From assembly GCA_003313425.1 (NCBI GenBank), contig NHZP01000008.1:744001-808000 (forward strand): DNA of 64,000 bases, in the 5' to 3' direction. The DNA is from Pseudopyrenochaeta lycopersici. Its lineage: Eukaryota > Ascomycota > Dothideomycetes > Pleosporales > Pseudopyrenochaetaceae. The translations under genes and the position numbers were made by a program. The notes beneath the pieces are model-generated. The model was not told the DNA's origin. It did no database searches and worked only from the letters and a program-made list of their open reading frames with translations. This document shows positions 11,744 to 22,345 of this stretch, one piece after another. Position 1 is the stretch's first letter, and every line of letters begins with the position of its first letter.

Positions 11744-12157
11744 GTTGACTTGGTCCGGCGGGCAAGCTGTTGTTGACGAGGACTGCGGGACCAGGCAAAT
11801 TACACTGTGGGTGATGACTCAAGAGACTTGAATTTGCTGGTAGCACGGGGCTATTCTTGAAATTAAATATATAGAGGAGAGCTTTGGTTTCGAGGACCAG
11901 TACCAGGCAGCAAGCGGCGTGTGGGGCACAAGCAATGGAGCTCTCACTTATCGATAACCCCGACTTGGCGCGGCTGATGCGTCGCGAGTGAAGCTCCGCT
12001 CCATTGTCTCTCATCAACCAAGGTTCACGCGCTCAACGCGCTTTATCCACTTGCCCATTCTCTATATATTTCAGTCTTTACAGCATAGCCCACATCAACT
12101 TCCTCCAACACCACCCACTATACTGCGCATCGCACTCAGCTCCTCAATACCGTCGTC
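11744..12157. other. Divergent promoter region CSN4/TFG2
   Basis: This 414-bp region separates two divergent starts. The TFG2-proximal half (12040-12157) is C/T-rich with CCAC and TCC runs. No repeat or RNA gene was recognised. Confidence 0.5.
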
Positions 12158-13222
12158 ATGAACGGCATCAAGGCAGACCCCGATATCAAGATGGACCCCG
12201 ACGCCCACACACCCTCGGGCAGCGGCTATATGGACGACGATTTCTTCGAAGACACGGGCGAGATGACACTGCCAAAGGACGAGGTCAAGAAGGACGTCTG
12301 GCTCACACGCATCCCCGACTGGCTATACGATGCAGTATCCAAGTGGGATGATCTTGCTGAAGGCAACGACAACGACCAAATACAAATCGGAGATGTCCTC
12401 GCCTTCGCCACAACGAGCGGCATCGACAAAACCAAACCGATGCGAGTCTTCCTCAACGATCGATGGCGGGCAAAGGCAAACCTCCCGAGTGCCTTTCAGC
12501 TAGACCCTGCCACCGTTTCGGATACACTGCTGGGCAATACATACGTCTTTGCAGAGAAGGATCTTCCGGGTTATAGAGGCGGCGGCGGCTACGGCCAGTT
12601 CAACAGAGGCGGTGCACAAGGCAGCTTTGGAGGAGTACAAGACCCCAAAGCACGTATACAGAAGCGCAGCAAATACAGAAAGGCCATTCCCAAACAGACC
12701 ACCCTCATCGGCCATGCAACGCGCCAGTACAATGCGAACCCGCTAGAGACGAAGGAGTACAAAGACTTCAGCGCCCAGCGCATCAAGCAGGCCATCCAGG
12801 GTTCTAATACCACCACAATCATAACCAAGGACACCGATGTCACCGACTTCAAGACCCAGAATACCCTCAACGAAAGATTCAAAAACTTCGTCAAGCCCGT
12901 CGGGAAAGTGAAACCGCAGCAAAACAAGGCTGCTCGTATTTCTCGTGCCGAGCTTATCGATTTACTGCACTCTTGCTTCGATGAGTTCCAGTATTGGCCC
13001 ATGAAGGCGCTCAAAGCGCGTACCAAACAGCCAGAGCAGTTTCTCAAGGAAGTCCTCGGCGACATTGCGCATCTTGTCAAATCTGGTTCGTTCGCAAGTA
13101 CATGGCAACGGCAAGCCATCTTTGACAAAGAGCGTGACACTAGTAGACAGGTTGGTGCAGCGCCAGAGGGTTTGGGTGAAGGAGAGTCGGAGGGCGAGGA
13201 AGAAATGGAAGACGTTGTCTAG
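12158..13222 (+). CDS. TFG2: Transcription initiation factor TFIIF beta subunit
   Basis: Single exon, 354 aa. The N-terminal dimerisation domain is recognisable from VWLTRIPDWLYDAVSKWDDL, the standard TFIIF-beta opening. A Gly-rich linker (GYRGGGGYGQFNRGG) interrupts the central region, followed by the Arg/Lys-rich segment ending in LIGHATRQYNANP. The C-terminal winged helix (about residues 265-330) reads ISRAELIDLLHSCFDEFQYW, then LKEVLGDIAHLVKSGSF. An acidic tail closes the protein. TFIIF escorts RNA polymerase II into the preinitiation complex and stabilises start-site selection. Confidence 0.95.
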   Translation: MNGIKADPDIKMDPDAHTPSGSGYMDDDFFEDTGEMTLPKDEVKKDVWLTRIPDWLYDAVSKWDDLAEGNDNDQIQIGDVLAFATTSGIDKTKPMRVFLNDRWRAKANLPSAFQLDPATVSDTLLGNTYVFAEKDLPGYRGGGGYGQFNRGGAQGSFGGVQDPKARIQKRSKYRKAIPKQTTLIGHATRQYNANPLETKEYKDFSAQRIKQAIQGSNTTTIITKDTDVTDFKTQNTLNERFKNFVKPVGKVKPQQNKAARISRAELIDLLHSCFDEFQYWPMKALKARTKQPEQFLKEVLGDIAHLVKSGSFASTWQRQAIFDKERDTSRQVGAAPEGLGEGESEGEEEMEDVV

Positions 13223-13730
13223 GAGCGCCCTGCAACTGGCTGGGTTTCGAGTTGCTAATGGAGGTTTGAGTAAGACAGGATCACAAATACCCAGTTTTTG
13301 TAGAAAGTATTCATGGCTTTAGTAGATGTATTGCTGGCCTCTGTACAAAATATCCACGGCGTCAATAGGGAATATGAGTGGTTTTATTACGAGTATTCAA
13401 GCTTCAATAGAATACTATCTCTCTACGTATCGATACATTGGAGTTGTACATGTGGCGAGCAGATCTACATGAGGAAAGTCGTTCGCGGGAATAAGGTTTT
13501 TCAGCTGTCCCGTTTACGATTCAATGACTCGAGCAAGTGAGCAACTCCTCCACCAATCTTATCCCTACAAGCTCTGGCACCCCTCAGTACTTGTCGTATT
13601 TCCCTCCGAAATACAAGCAACATTCTTGTCATTTGATACACCGCTAAGGCTATTGTTCATCTAATATAGGACAAGCAAACAGACTTCTGCCGGAAGAAAT
13701 TGTCTACATCAGCAAGACACGGTAGATAGC
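13223..13730. other. Intergenic region
   Basis: These 508 bp lie between TFG2 and the acyltransferase gene. The sequence is AT-leaning. I see no coding potential, RNA gene or repeat. Confidence 0.5.
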
Positions 13731-15464
13731 ATGGCGCAACAGAAAGAGCAGGACCATTGGTTGGATAAGTATGCAACAAATTACCACAGTTGGAAACTTT
13801 CCACATCCCATTCTGGACGGAAATGCTACAAGCGGCCATTGGGTCTTGTGGAGACATCTTTCGATGCAGATGGCACATATTATGGCGGCCGAGCAGATAT
13901 GAACGCGCTGTTCACTCTCGCTATACGACATGCTCTTTCCAAAAAGGAGTTGCGACAGAGAATTGCATTAGCATGGACCAGTATACGACTGCAGCACGTG
14001 CTCCTAATGAGTAGGGTAGAGGACGAGCAGGAGACGAATAAGAGGCATTTTGTCGTTGACATTCCAAAGTCTAAAGGAGAGGCCATCCAGGAAGTAGAAA
14101 AGAGCATTATTTGGGTCGAAGACCTTTACAGCGGTCAAGATATAGATGTGGAAGAGCTGTTCCACCATGTCATAAACGTGGGCCGCATCATCGAGCCTTC
14201 AAAATTCATGTCGAAACTCCACGTCTTGCCTCTGAAAAGGCAAGCCGATGGAACTACTGAGATCAAATTCCTCGTCGTGATGGCGCATCAGATCTCCGAT
14301 GGCCTCTCAGCATACAACTGGTTCAGCCACTTCATCCGTGTCCTCAATACGCCTGCTCAAGACATCGAGGCCGAAATAGCCCTCTCCATCCTCGAAGAGC
14401 AAATGAAGGAAAAACTTCCGTTGGCGCAAGAAGACCTTTACCCTCCTGTGGCTGGCAACAAAGCGAGACAGCGCTGGTTTTGGGCCATCATCCGCGTGCT
14501 GAGACATGTTAAGAAGACGCTTCCACCAACGTTTGTCAATCCATTGTATCGAGAACAAAGACTGGAAAAAGCTATTGCATTTAAACCCAAGTTTGACAAG
14601 CTCTTCGACTACAGCGCGGAAAACCGACCACCCATGAACTCCGGCCATATAACCACCTCACTCTCTCCCGCCGTTTCCAGACGGCTAGTGCAGCTTTGCC
14701 GATCGGCAAAGGTCAGTATAGGAGCTGGATGTTTCGCCCTCGCCGGCATCAGCATGATGGAGATTCACGAGGCACGGTATGCAAACATACCAGAAGCAGA
14801 GCGTCCAGCATTCGCAGCATCCTTTCCCCTCAATCCACGAGCCTTCTTCGCAAACCCCCCAGCGGCAGATAGCTGTATGCTAGCCTTCAGCGAAGGAATT
14901 GTGATGCCGTTCCTGCCCTCATCGCTACCTATCGAAGGACGCTTCAGACTCATCGCGAAACACGCGAATCGGGAGCTACGCGTGTATCAGAAACGGCTGA
15001 AAGGGAAAAGTGCCGAGGAAGGGGTGGTGGCAGGTTTGGACAAGCACTCCCCATCTCGCCTCCTTGCAACCGGCTACCTTGCGCAAGTCGAGCGTGTGAA
15101 CGCGAAACTGCCCCTAGAGAGACAAACAGACGTTAATCCACAAGGCTCGCTCTCCCCAGGCATGGGCAAATATGGGGCAACGTGTGGCGTCTCGTCTGTC
15201 GGATCGATTGCCGCGTTTTTCACGCGCGGAACTTATGACTTGAACAATATGGAAGGCAAAGACATGGCAGCAGACTATCGTGATTTGAGAATAGGAGTCA
15301 GGGCTCGAGATAATGAGTTTCTGGTTGGCAGCTCTTCCAATGCGGAGGGCGTTGTGGGGTTTGGGGTGAGCTACGATATGAGTGCGATTAGCCAGGAGGC
15401 GGCGGAAATGTGGAAAAGGAAAATTGGGGGCTTGTTGGAGAGGGGTGGAGGGTCCAGACTGTAG
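13731..15464 (+). CDS. CAT/condensation-fold O-acyltransferase-like protein
   Basis: Single exon, 577 aa. The active-site motif HxxxD appears as HQISDG (H186, D190) in the context VVMAHQISDGLSAYNWF, as in chloramphenicol-acetyltransferase-like, BAHD and alcohol acetyltransferase families. The N-terminal half (LGLVETSFDADG onward) and the later CGVSSVGSIAAFF and NEGVVGFGVSYDMS-like strands fit a two-lobed CAT fold. No carrier-protein or adenylation domain is attached, so it is a stand-alone enzyme, not an NRPS module. The acceptor is unknown: an alcohol, amine or polyketide product are all possible. Neighbours are housekeeping genes, so no biosynthetic cluster is evident. Confidence 0.75.
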   Translation: MAQQKEQDHWLDKYATNYHSWKLSTSHSGRKCYKRPLGLVETSFDADGTYYGGRADMNALFTLAIRHALSKKELRQRIALAWTSIRLQHVLLMSRVEDEQETNKRHFVVDIPKSKGEAIQEVEKSIIWVEDLYSGQDIDVEELFHHVINVGRIIEPSKFMSKLHVLPLKRQADGTTEIKFLVVMAHQISDGLSAYNWFSHFIRVLNTPAQDIEAEIALSILEEQMKEKLPLAQEDLYPPVAGNKARQRWFWAIIRVLRHVKKTLPPTFVNPLYREQRLEKAIAFKPKFDKLFDYSAENRPPMNSGHITTSLSPAVSRRLVQLCRSAKVSIGAGCFALAGISMMEIHEARYANIPEAERPAFAASFPLNPRAFFANPPAADSCMLAFSEGIVMPFLPSSLPIEGRFRLIAKHANRELRVYQKRLKGKSAEEGVVAGLDKHSPSRLLATGYLAQVERVNAKLPLERQTDVNPQGSLSPGMGKYGATCGVSSVGSIAAFFTRGTYDLNNMEGKDMAADYRDLRIGVRARDNEFLVGSSSNAEGVVGFGVSYDMSAISQEAAEMWKRKIGGLLERGGGSRL

Positions 15465-15718
15465 AATGGATGATAAGACTGCTTTAAGAACGGTGCAAAA
15501 GTAGTGAATGGTTGAGGGAAAAATTGTCAGAACAGCATCAACAGTGGGGAGAGAATGGCAGATAGTAGCATATACGAGACATGGCACAAAATAATCAAAC
15601 AGAACGAGATCAATTCGGCCTTTTCCCAAGCCTTGGGTACTCTCTATTGAACGAGCTTGACTATTGCACAGATTTATGTAACATTGAATGGACTTGGCCG
15701 GTGAATGCTGTAGGGCGC

Positions 15719-16628
15719 TTATGCCTTCTGGGAGACGATCCCTACGTGCTGTTAGTGTCGCACATTCGATCATACAAAGGCTGAAACGTACTCTCAACGT
15801 CGGCGACGCTCTGGTCGAGGATCTGCTTGAGGGTCTTGGGGTTCTCGAGCTCCTTCTCAATCTTGGCGATGATGGAGTCAGCAAGCTCACGCTGCTGCCT
15901 CTGCTTGACCTGACCCTCGTAGCGGACCCACGAGTCCAGAACAGTCCTGGCCTCAGTGGCGATGGCGGTCTGCTGCTCGAGCTCGAAAGCCTGAGCCTCG
16001 AGCTTGGCGGTCTCCTGCTCGGTTGTCAGTCACTGTCGGACCTGCGGAGCCCCGCGTTCATCTCTTCCATCGTGCAATCCGTACCTTTGAAACCTCGAAC
16101 AGGGTCTTGGTGATGTCAATGACACCGCCGAGGTCCTGGACGCTCTCGATGCGCTGCTTGACCGCCGAGGTGTGGTCGGCACGAGCAGCGTTCAAGATGC
16201 CGGAGATCTTGTCGGCCTGCTGCTGCGCATACTCTCCCCACGCAGGTCCAGCATATTTAGCGACAGCCCAGAAGATGGTCAACAGCGAAAGAGCGACGAT
16301 GGACTCCTCGTTGACGACGTAGAGCTCGTTGCTAATAGCCGCGACGCTCAAACCAGCACCGGCAGAGAGCACGGCAGCCTTGGTGAGCGGGCTGTTTCCG
16401 GGGACGGGTATCGAGTCCAAGAGCGACTGGGCCTTCTTCTTGGGGTCTTCCTGGGGAACATTGGAGTTGTAGCGGGCCTGGGCGGCGATGGAGGGCAGGG
16501 CGCGGAGAGGGAGCGATGGGCGGAGACGAGCGGCGCCTATAGCGGGTGAGCAAGGGGGTCAATGGCATCAAAACTTCATCAGGGAGCTTGTACTCACCGA
16601 CCGCGCTTCTTGCGAGACGGGAAGCCAT
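15719..16628 (-). CDS. ATP4: Mitochondrial ATP synthase subunit 4 (b subunit)
   Basis: Four exons, 16628-16598, 16536-16085, 16014-15792 and 15741-15719, give 242 aa. The presequence MASRLARSAVGAARLRP is Arg/Ala-rich. Two membrane helices follow around LTKAAVLSAGAGLSVAAI and ESIVALSLLTIFWAVAKY. The long charged helical stator arm runs from WGEYAQQQADKI to the end. The 23-bp last exon supplies RIVSQKA after DVE. The product is the peripheral stalk of the F1Fo ATP synthase in the inner mitochondrial membrane. Without the small first and last exons the protein would lack both its start and its conserved end. It is divergent from NOC4, 202 bp apart. Confidence 0.92.
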
Positions 16629-16730
16629 TGCTGCAGATGGGAGTGGGGAGTTTGGAGGTGCTGAGCGTCGTCGGAGCTGGTGCACCATCACGAAAAGCTA
16701 ATCGCCAAGCACCCGCTGCGGATGCGCTAA

Positions 16731-16741
16731 CCGAACTTCGG
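16731..16741. promoter_or_regulatory. Short palindrome in the ATP4/NOC4 divergent promoter
   Basis: CCGAA-C-TTCGG is an 11-bp palindrome in the middle of the 202-bp shared promoter. It contains the CGAACTT string also found in the NSA2/bL21m promoter. A shared regulator is speculative. Confidence 0.25.
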
Positions 16742-16830
16742 CCGGCGACCCTCACTTTTTTCGACATGGGCAACTTTTGTTGTACGCAGGATATCTACGC
16801 ACAACTTCGAGAGACCGCCTCGACAGAAAC

Positions 16831-18577
16831 ATGTCAGGCATAAAGTCTGCCAGTCTAGCTGGTGCCAAGAGGAAGAGGGAATCCAGCAAACCAGACCGAA
16901 AAGAATCCAAATCGAAGAGCCGACGGAAATCGCCCAGCGAGGATGGCGACGATGTCCAATCCGAAATTATACAGCTCGAAGCGCAGATTCTCGAGTCGCG
17001 AAGGCACTACAACAACATTGCAACCCTCCTTCAACTTGCAAAGCAACCAGAAATCGAGAATGACGCACCCATACTCGCCGCAGTTGCACTTTGCCGAGTC
17101 TTCTCGCGATTACTTGCGACTGGAGATATGCAGAAGAGCAAGGGAATGGGAGAGGCAGAAGCAGTCATTGTATCATGGCTGAAAGAGCGGTATCGAGAAT
17201 ATGTCGACGTGCTACTGGACAATTTCCTGCACAGTGAACAACCGCCAAAGCAATCTGTGGCCCTGACTCTTGCCATGCGATTGGTCCAGGAAGAATCGAA
17301 AGCACAAAGAGATTATAACACCAAGAATGGACCTTTGCCTAGGCTTATTGAAGCATTATTGTTCCTCCCAACCGATGACCTCAATCGAGAGGAGTTTGCA
17401 GAAAAGTACTTCAAGCAGTTCGACGACATCCGGTACCAAACATTCAAGACTATCAAGTACGTGTACAGGCTTGAAGTGATTTGGGCCTTGCTAATATTTC
17501 TAGGAACGTGCTTGACTCCGACCTCGAACTACCAACCAGGCAACTCGTAGCCGCTAACAGCATGTATTTGCTGTCCACCCTCGAAGAGGTTCCCAAATCC
17601 AAAACCGACATTCAGAATTTCTACCTACAATCACAATCGAAGAGTCCAATACCGTCTCTTCAGGCATACAAGGAAAAAGCACAAGAAGCGTGGCTTGCGA
17701 CCATGCGAACTGGATTGAACAAGGAGCAGCGGAAGTCTATTCTTACCACCTTCGCTTACCAAATCGCGCCGTGGTTCCAGCAACCTGAGATGTTGATGGA
17801 TTTCCTGACGGACTCTTACGATGTTGGTGGAGCCACATCACTGCTAGCATTGTCAGGCCTCTATTACCTGATCTCTGAGAGGAATCTCGACTATCCATCC
17901 TTCTATCTCAAACTCTACTCTCTTCTCGACGAAGGCCTTTTGCACTCAAAACACCGATCGCGCTTTTTCCGCCTCCTAGATACATTCATGTCCTCGACCC
18001 ATTTACCTGCCGCGCTTGTCGCGAGCTTTATCAAGCGTCTCTCACGCTTAGCCCTCCATGGACCGCCCGCAGGCATCGTAGTTGTAGTGCCCTGGATATA
18101 TAACATGTTCAAGCGACACCCGGCTTGCACCTTTATGATGCACCGTGAAATCCGTGATCTAGAGCTGAAAGAGCAGCTCGAGGAAGAGGGTATGGACGAC
18201 CCATTCGACATGGATGAGCAGGATCCTATGTTGAGCGAGGCTATCGAAAGCAGCGTATGGGAACTTGAGGCGCTGCAGTCACATTATCATCCCAACGTCG
18301 CTACCTTGGCGAAGATCATCTCGGAGCAGTTCACGAAGCGATCGTATAATCTGGAGGATTTCTTAGATCATTCTTACACTGCGGTATGTACTGTGTATAT
18401 TGCCAACAGGAAGCTGATTACTGACTATTTGAATAGCTCCTCGACGTAGAGCTAAACAGAGATCTGAAGAAAGAGCCCGAAGTCGAGTTCGAGATACCAA
18501 AACGGATACTCACCGCTGAGGAAGGAGGATTAAATCCGCTTGGGCAGCTACTTACACAAGTCATCGAGTCAAGATAG
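16831..18577 (+). CDS. NOC4: Nucleolar complex protein Noc4 (40S biogenesis)
   Basis: Exons 16831-17456, 17504-18383 and 18437-18577 give 548 aa. A basic N-terminal tail (KRKRESSKPDRKESKSKSRRK) precedes helical repeats. The CBF/Mak21-type domain covers about residues 300-480, with GATSLLALSGLYYLISERNLDYP, FYLKLYSLLDEGLLHSKH and VVVVPWIYNMFKRHP. Noc4 pairs with Nop14 in the SSU processome and is needed for 40S maturation in the nucleolus. The third exon supplies LLDVELNRDLKKEPEVEFE. The start at 16831 is preferred because the upstream in-frame codons give a sequence unlike the family. Confidence 0.93.
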
Positions 18578-19887
18578 ACCATGAGTAGCTAGACAATCAA
18601 CTCAGTGTCTCCCCCTGAAGGGAGATTTTTGCCTCGCTCACGACCTGGTTCATAGGCCCACTTCAAATGGACTGCCACAATTATACTATTTTAAGCTCCA
18701 TTTTCAATCTTCTCACAAAGCCACTTACTTTCAGGTTAGTGTCAGAGAGGTATACCGTGCCTCGCTATAGCTAGAGTTGGGTCCCGCTCAGGATCCACCA
18801 CTTCATTTCAATACGAGAAAGCTTATTCCGACATCGTCACCCTCAATGCACCTCCGCACCGCACATGTGGCGATCAGCCGATGGAATCGTGTCAGTGATT
18901 CTCTTGCCCTAGCCTCTATCATATGTCAATTGAGTGCACATCTCCGACTCTGACAAGTGCTGTACCCTCGCACAGCGCAAGCACCGTATCCCCTCTCCGC
19001 AATCGCCACAACGCACCCCTCACAGACTCTCTCAACGACCTATAAATACGCTCAAATACTTTTCAAAGGAAACGTGGGCATACCCCGCCATGCATCTCGG
19101 AAAGGGCTTGGAAACGATGATCCTTTCCGTTGCCTAGGCCGCGACGACGGCGCAACGACCGGGAAACTGGTTTTCTAGCTTCCGTGCATTACGCGCGTTG
19201 CTGCATTTGCGGGTACTCTGCTCATGCAGTCATTTGTGGGGCGTTCCGTAGCATGTTATTTTGTTTGTCATGGAGGGTCGGGAGATCGGAATGTTCTGAA
19301 GGTGTAGTTGGGCAGAGGACGATATTGGGATTATGAATTGAGGGGTAGAAGGACTAAGCAATGGTTGCAGAGACGGCCAGAATAGCTGTGCGTGTGATCG
19401 TGCCCGTGTGGAAGGGTTGAGATCATGCAGAGGTTGTGCATCGGTGAGCAAGCACAACATATCAGGGTCCATAGTGTGATAACCAAACGACGAGAATTCA
19501 GCAATGGGAAGATGAGCTTTGGAGGCACCTCTCGGTACCAATGTCTTGATTCAATAACTATCTATACACGACAGACATGCCATCCGGGTGACGTGGTCGC
19601 ATTAGTGGATACATGCAGTCATTCAATCAGCGCCAACTCTAGCCCAATAGACTATTACCGCCATGATGCGAATAACACTCCAGAATTTCGAATTCAATCG
19701 AAATCAATCATGCAACATGTGTTCATTCAGAAATAGAGAGTGTAACCAATCAGATCCGTCTTCTGCTTGACGAGATGATCGAAGTGGTGATTAAAAGGCA
19801 GTGACGACGAGTCGAGTGGTGAGTCGAGCAAGCCGAGTGCCGTGGGGGTGAGAATAGCCAAATGGTCTTTCGAACGGGGTCAGCCGT
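18578..19887. other. Intergenic region, no gene recognised
   Basis: These 1310 bp lie between NOC4 and the GPI-anchored protein gene. They hold only open frames of about 100 codons or fewer on both strands, with no domain-like composition. A TATA-like string (CCTATAAATAC, about 19039) has no gene in a fitting position. Confidence 0.5.
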
Positions 19888-20413
19888 TTATGCGAAGACG
19901 GCAGCGGCAACAGCGAAGACAAGGCCACCGAAGGAGATGGCGTTGTCGGCGGCGGCAGCAGTGGACTGCTGGGGCACACCAGCGCTGGAGGCAGCACTGC
20001 CTGCAGCGCCAGACGAGCGGCTGGCAGCCGGTGCGGACGATGAGCCGACAATGGCACCAGTGCTGCTGGGGACGATGGCAGTGGAGTTGACACCGGGAAC
20101 AATGGGGACAAGGGGAGAAGTCGGGACAATGGGAACCGCAGTAGCGCTAGCTGGGGGAGTGACTATATCCAGGTTAGTATACGTAAACTTGCAATGGACA
20201 TGTTAGGGTGTACATACCAGCAGGGACTGAGACAGCGGGCCCAGAGACAGTTGGGACCACGGATGGGACCGCTGGGACTGAGGGAACGACGACGGCGCTG
20301 GTGGCAGGAGGGGCCTGGATTTGGCCGTCGCTGATCTGAGAGATGGGCTGAACCTGAGGAGCAGCGGCGACGAAGCCAGCCATGACGGCAACGGAGACAG
20401 CAGAGAAACGCAT
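19888..20413 (-). CDS. Small secreted, probably GPI-anchored cell-wall protein
   Basis: Exons 20413-20218 and 20162-19888 give 156 aa. The signal peptide MRFSAVSVAVMAGFVAAAP has a likely cleavage after VAAA. The mature part is rich in Pro, Val, Ala, Ser and Thr (VVVPSVPAVPSVVPTVSGP), then Ser/Ala-rich (SSSAPAASRSSGAAGSAASS). It ends in NAISFGGLVFAVAAAVFA, a hydrophobic tail with small residues upstream, as for GPI attachment near Ala-Ala-Asp-Asn. No enzymatic domain is visible. It is probably a heavily O-glycosylated cell-surface protein. The 55-bp intron has a good CTAAC branch site close to its acceptor. Confidence 0.82.
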
Positions 20414-22345
20414 CTTGGTGTTTTTGTTGATGTTGCGAGGAGCGGAATGTGAAGGTAGAAGATGAAGCTGGATGGATAGCAACGAATGGATATCTTCTGC
20501 TGGATTGGGGATCGCAAACGGGAGAAAACTGCTGTGTACGGGGTGATGGATGAAGAGAAAGGAATGCAAGACAGGGCGGCAACGTCTATTTATTTGTGCA
20601 CGACGAGGTTGCTGCGCAATGCCACACAGTCACCATGGCCGTGCCTGACCTGCAGCCAGCCAGCGCAGGGAGGGAGGCTTGACTGGGTTCCGCAGGCACG
20701 CACAGACGCCGCTTCCATGATTGGCAGAGGTTGGGATGGACAAGCATCGCTTCCAAGAAAATGCCACTTCTTCCAAGTTCCTGATGGCAACGGGTGAGGC
20801 TACGACGTCTAATCGCGCCGACTTGCTTCGTTGATTGCGTTGAAACCCCAACCATTCACACACACACACACCCCCTTGCTCTTCATTACACTGCTCTCGA
20901 CTCTACAATATTCTCACAGAAAAATTGCCCAGCCTGCGCGAGTCTGTTCCTGCGCAGCCACGCCATGGCTGCGCCAGCCTCTTGCAACGCACGCTGCATT
21001 GAATATTGTCTCTCAGGAGCTTCCTGGTGCCACGCAACCCATTCTCCACCGCACTCGCCTGTTCCACCTTATCAGCGGCGCCAGGAAACGCCTCCCGGAC
21101 TTTGCTAGGGTTGTAGTGCCAGGGGCAGGGCAATCGCCATTCGATCGGCAAGGCCACAATGTCGATCTCCAGCCCTTGTTGGCCCCAGTCTTCGCCACCC
21201 TCTGGCTTTTTTCGTTGGCGAGCTGTGCCTGCCGAGCCACGCTGCCTGTTGTTCGGAATGTCTCAAGTTTTTCGCCTCTTTACTATGAATAGTAAAAATC
21301 ACTCCCAACAACCCATGTTCAGCAAACATTTTTACGTCGACGTGGGGTCGACGATTCCACGACGCGTGTTCCCCGGCGACGTCACCGACGGAACCCTTTG
21401 TTCTCCTTGCTAGGACTTGCACGCAAACCGCTCTTGACCGGCACCCGCCACAGCTACGGCTCTTTCTGGCCAGCTCCGTAATTCCCCAATCCCATGCTAC
21501 CAACAAACCTGCAACATTTATCCCCATGTAGGTACAGATTGCCTTTCGCGTTTCAATATATTGCGCGCTTCTTAGAGGCTGCACGCCATGTCACACCATA
21601 TCTCCCAACCGTCTCCCGACATGACGTCGGTTCCCCAGCCGACGTTCAAATTCGTGGCCGCTCCGCAAACTGCCGCATCAACCTCCAGGTTATGCAGCCT
21701 GAGCTGATTCGAGGGACCTTTGCACATCCTAGTCCAAGTTGACCGTGCTATTCGAAAGCTATCCAGGCCTCCCTGAAAGGTCCCTGGCTAGGAGCAGAGC
21801 TGCATGCGTGAACCACGGCCGCACTTCGCCCCGATGACAACCTTTTCCCCAGCCGCTGCTGTTTTAGATCCACCAAAAAGTTGGGGTGGGGCGATTGTTG
21901 TCATGGCAATTTGATCGTGCAAAAGTCTCTTGAACTGTGTCTGAAACGCGCTGTCTTCCCTTGGGCCGCGCTGCAGGCGTGCACTGTTGTGAACCCATTG
22001 CAAAACAAGGTGTGCACTGCACGTCGTCGATAGGGTCGGTCTTGAAGGCCGGTGGCTGAAATTTGAGTAATCTTTTCTGTGCAACCACAGAGGAATTCTA
22101 TAAATTTACATGTTACACGGTGCCGTTGTGCATCACGACATTTCCAGTATGCCTTTCAACAATGAGAATTAGTTTCATTAGTGGTATCTGCACTATGCGC
22201 CAGCTATAGGACGCCGCAATCACTGCTAAGCGGATCCTCCCGCCGCTCTGTAAAGCTTGACGCAGCCTATAAATATGATACCATAACCTCGCGCGCTTTT
22301 ATTGGGTCCAAGTAGGCCTATAATCATTTGCGACCTGCAACCGAC
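20414..22345. other. Intergenic region, no gene recognised
   Basis: About 1.9 kb. It holds the promoter of the GPI-anchored protein gene, a (CA)n run at 20857-20871, and scattered short open frames without protein-like features. TATA-like CTATAAATAT occurs near 22266 but faces the 3' end of the transporter gene. Confidence 0.5.

Noticed and set aside
12589..13140. 183-codon minus-strand open frame
   Set aside because: Antisense shadow of the TFG2 winged-helix region.
19791..20129. 112-codon Leu/Pro/Ser-rich minus-strand frame
   Set aside because: It is the wrong frame over the second exon of the GPI-anchored protein gene, whose spliced frame ends in a proper GPI signal.
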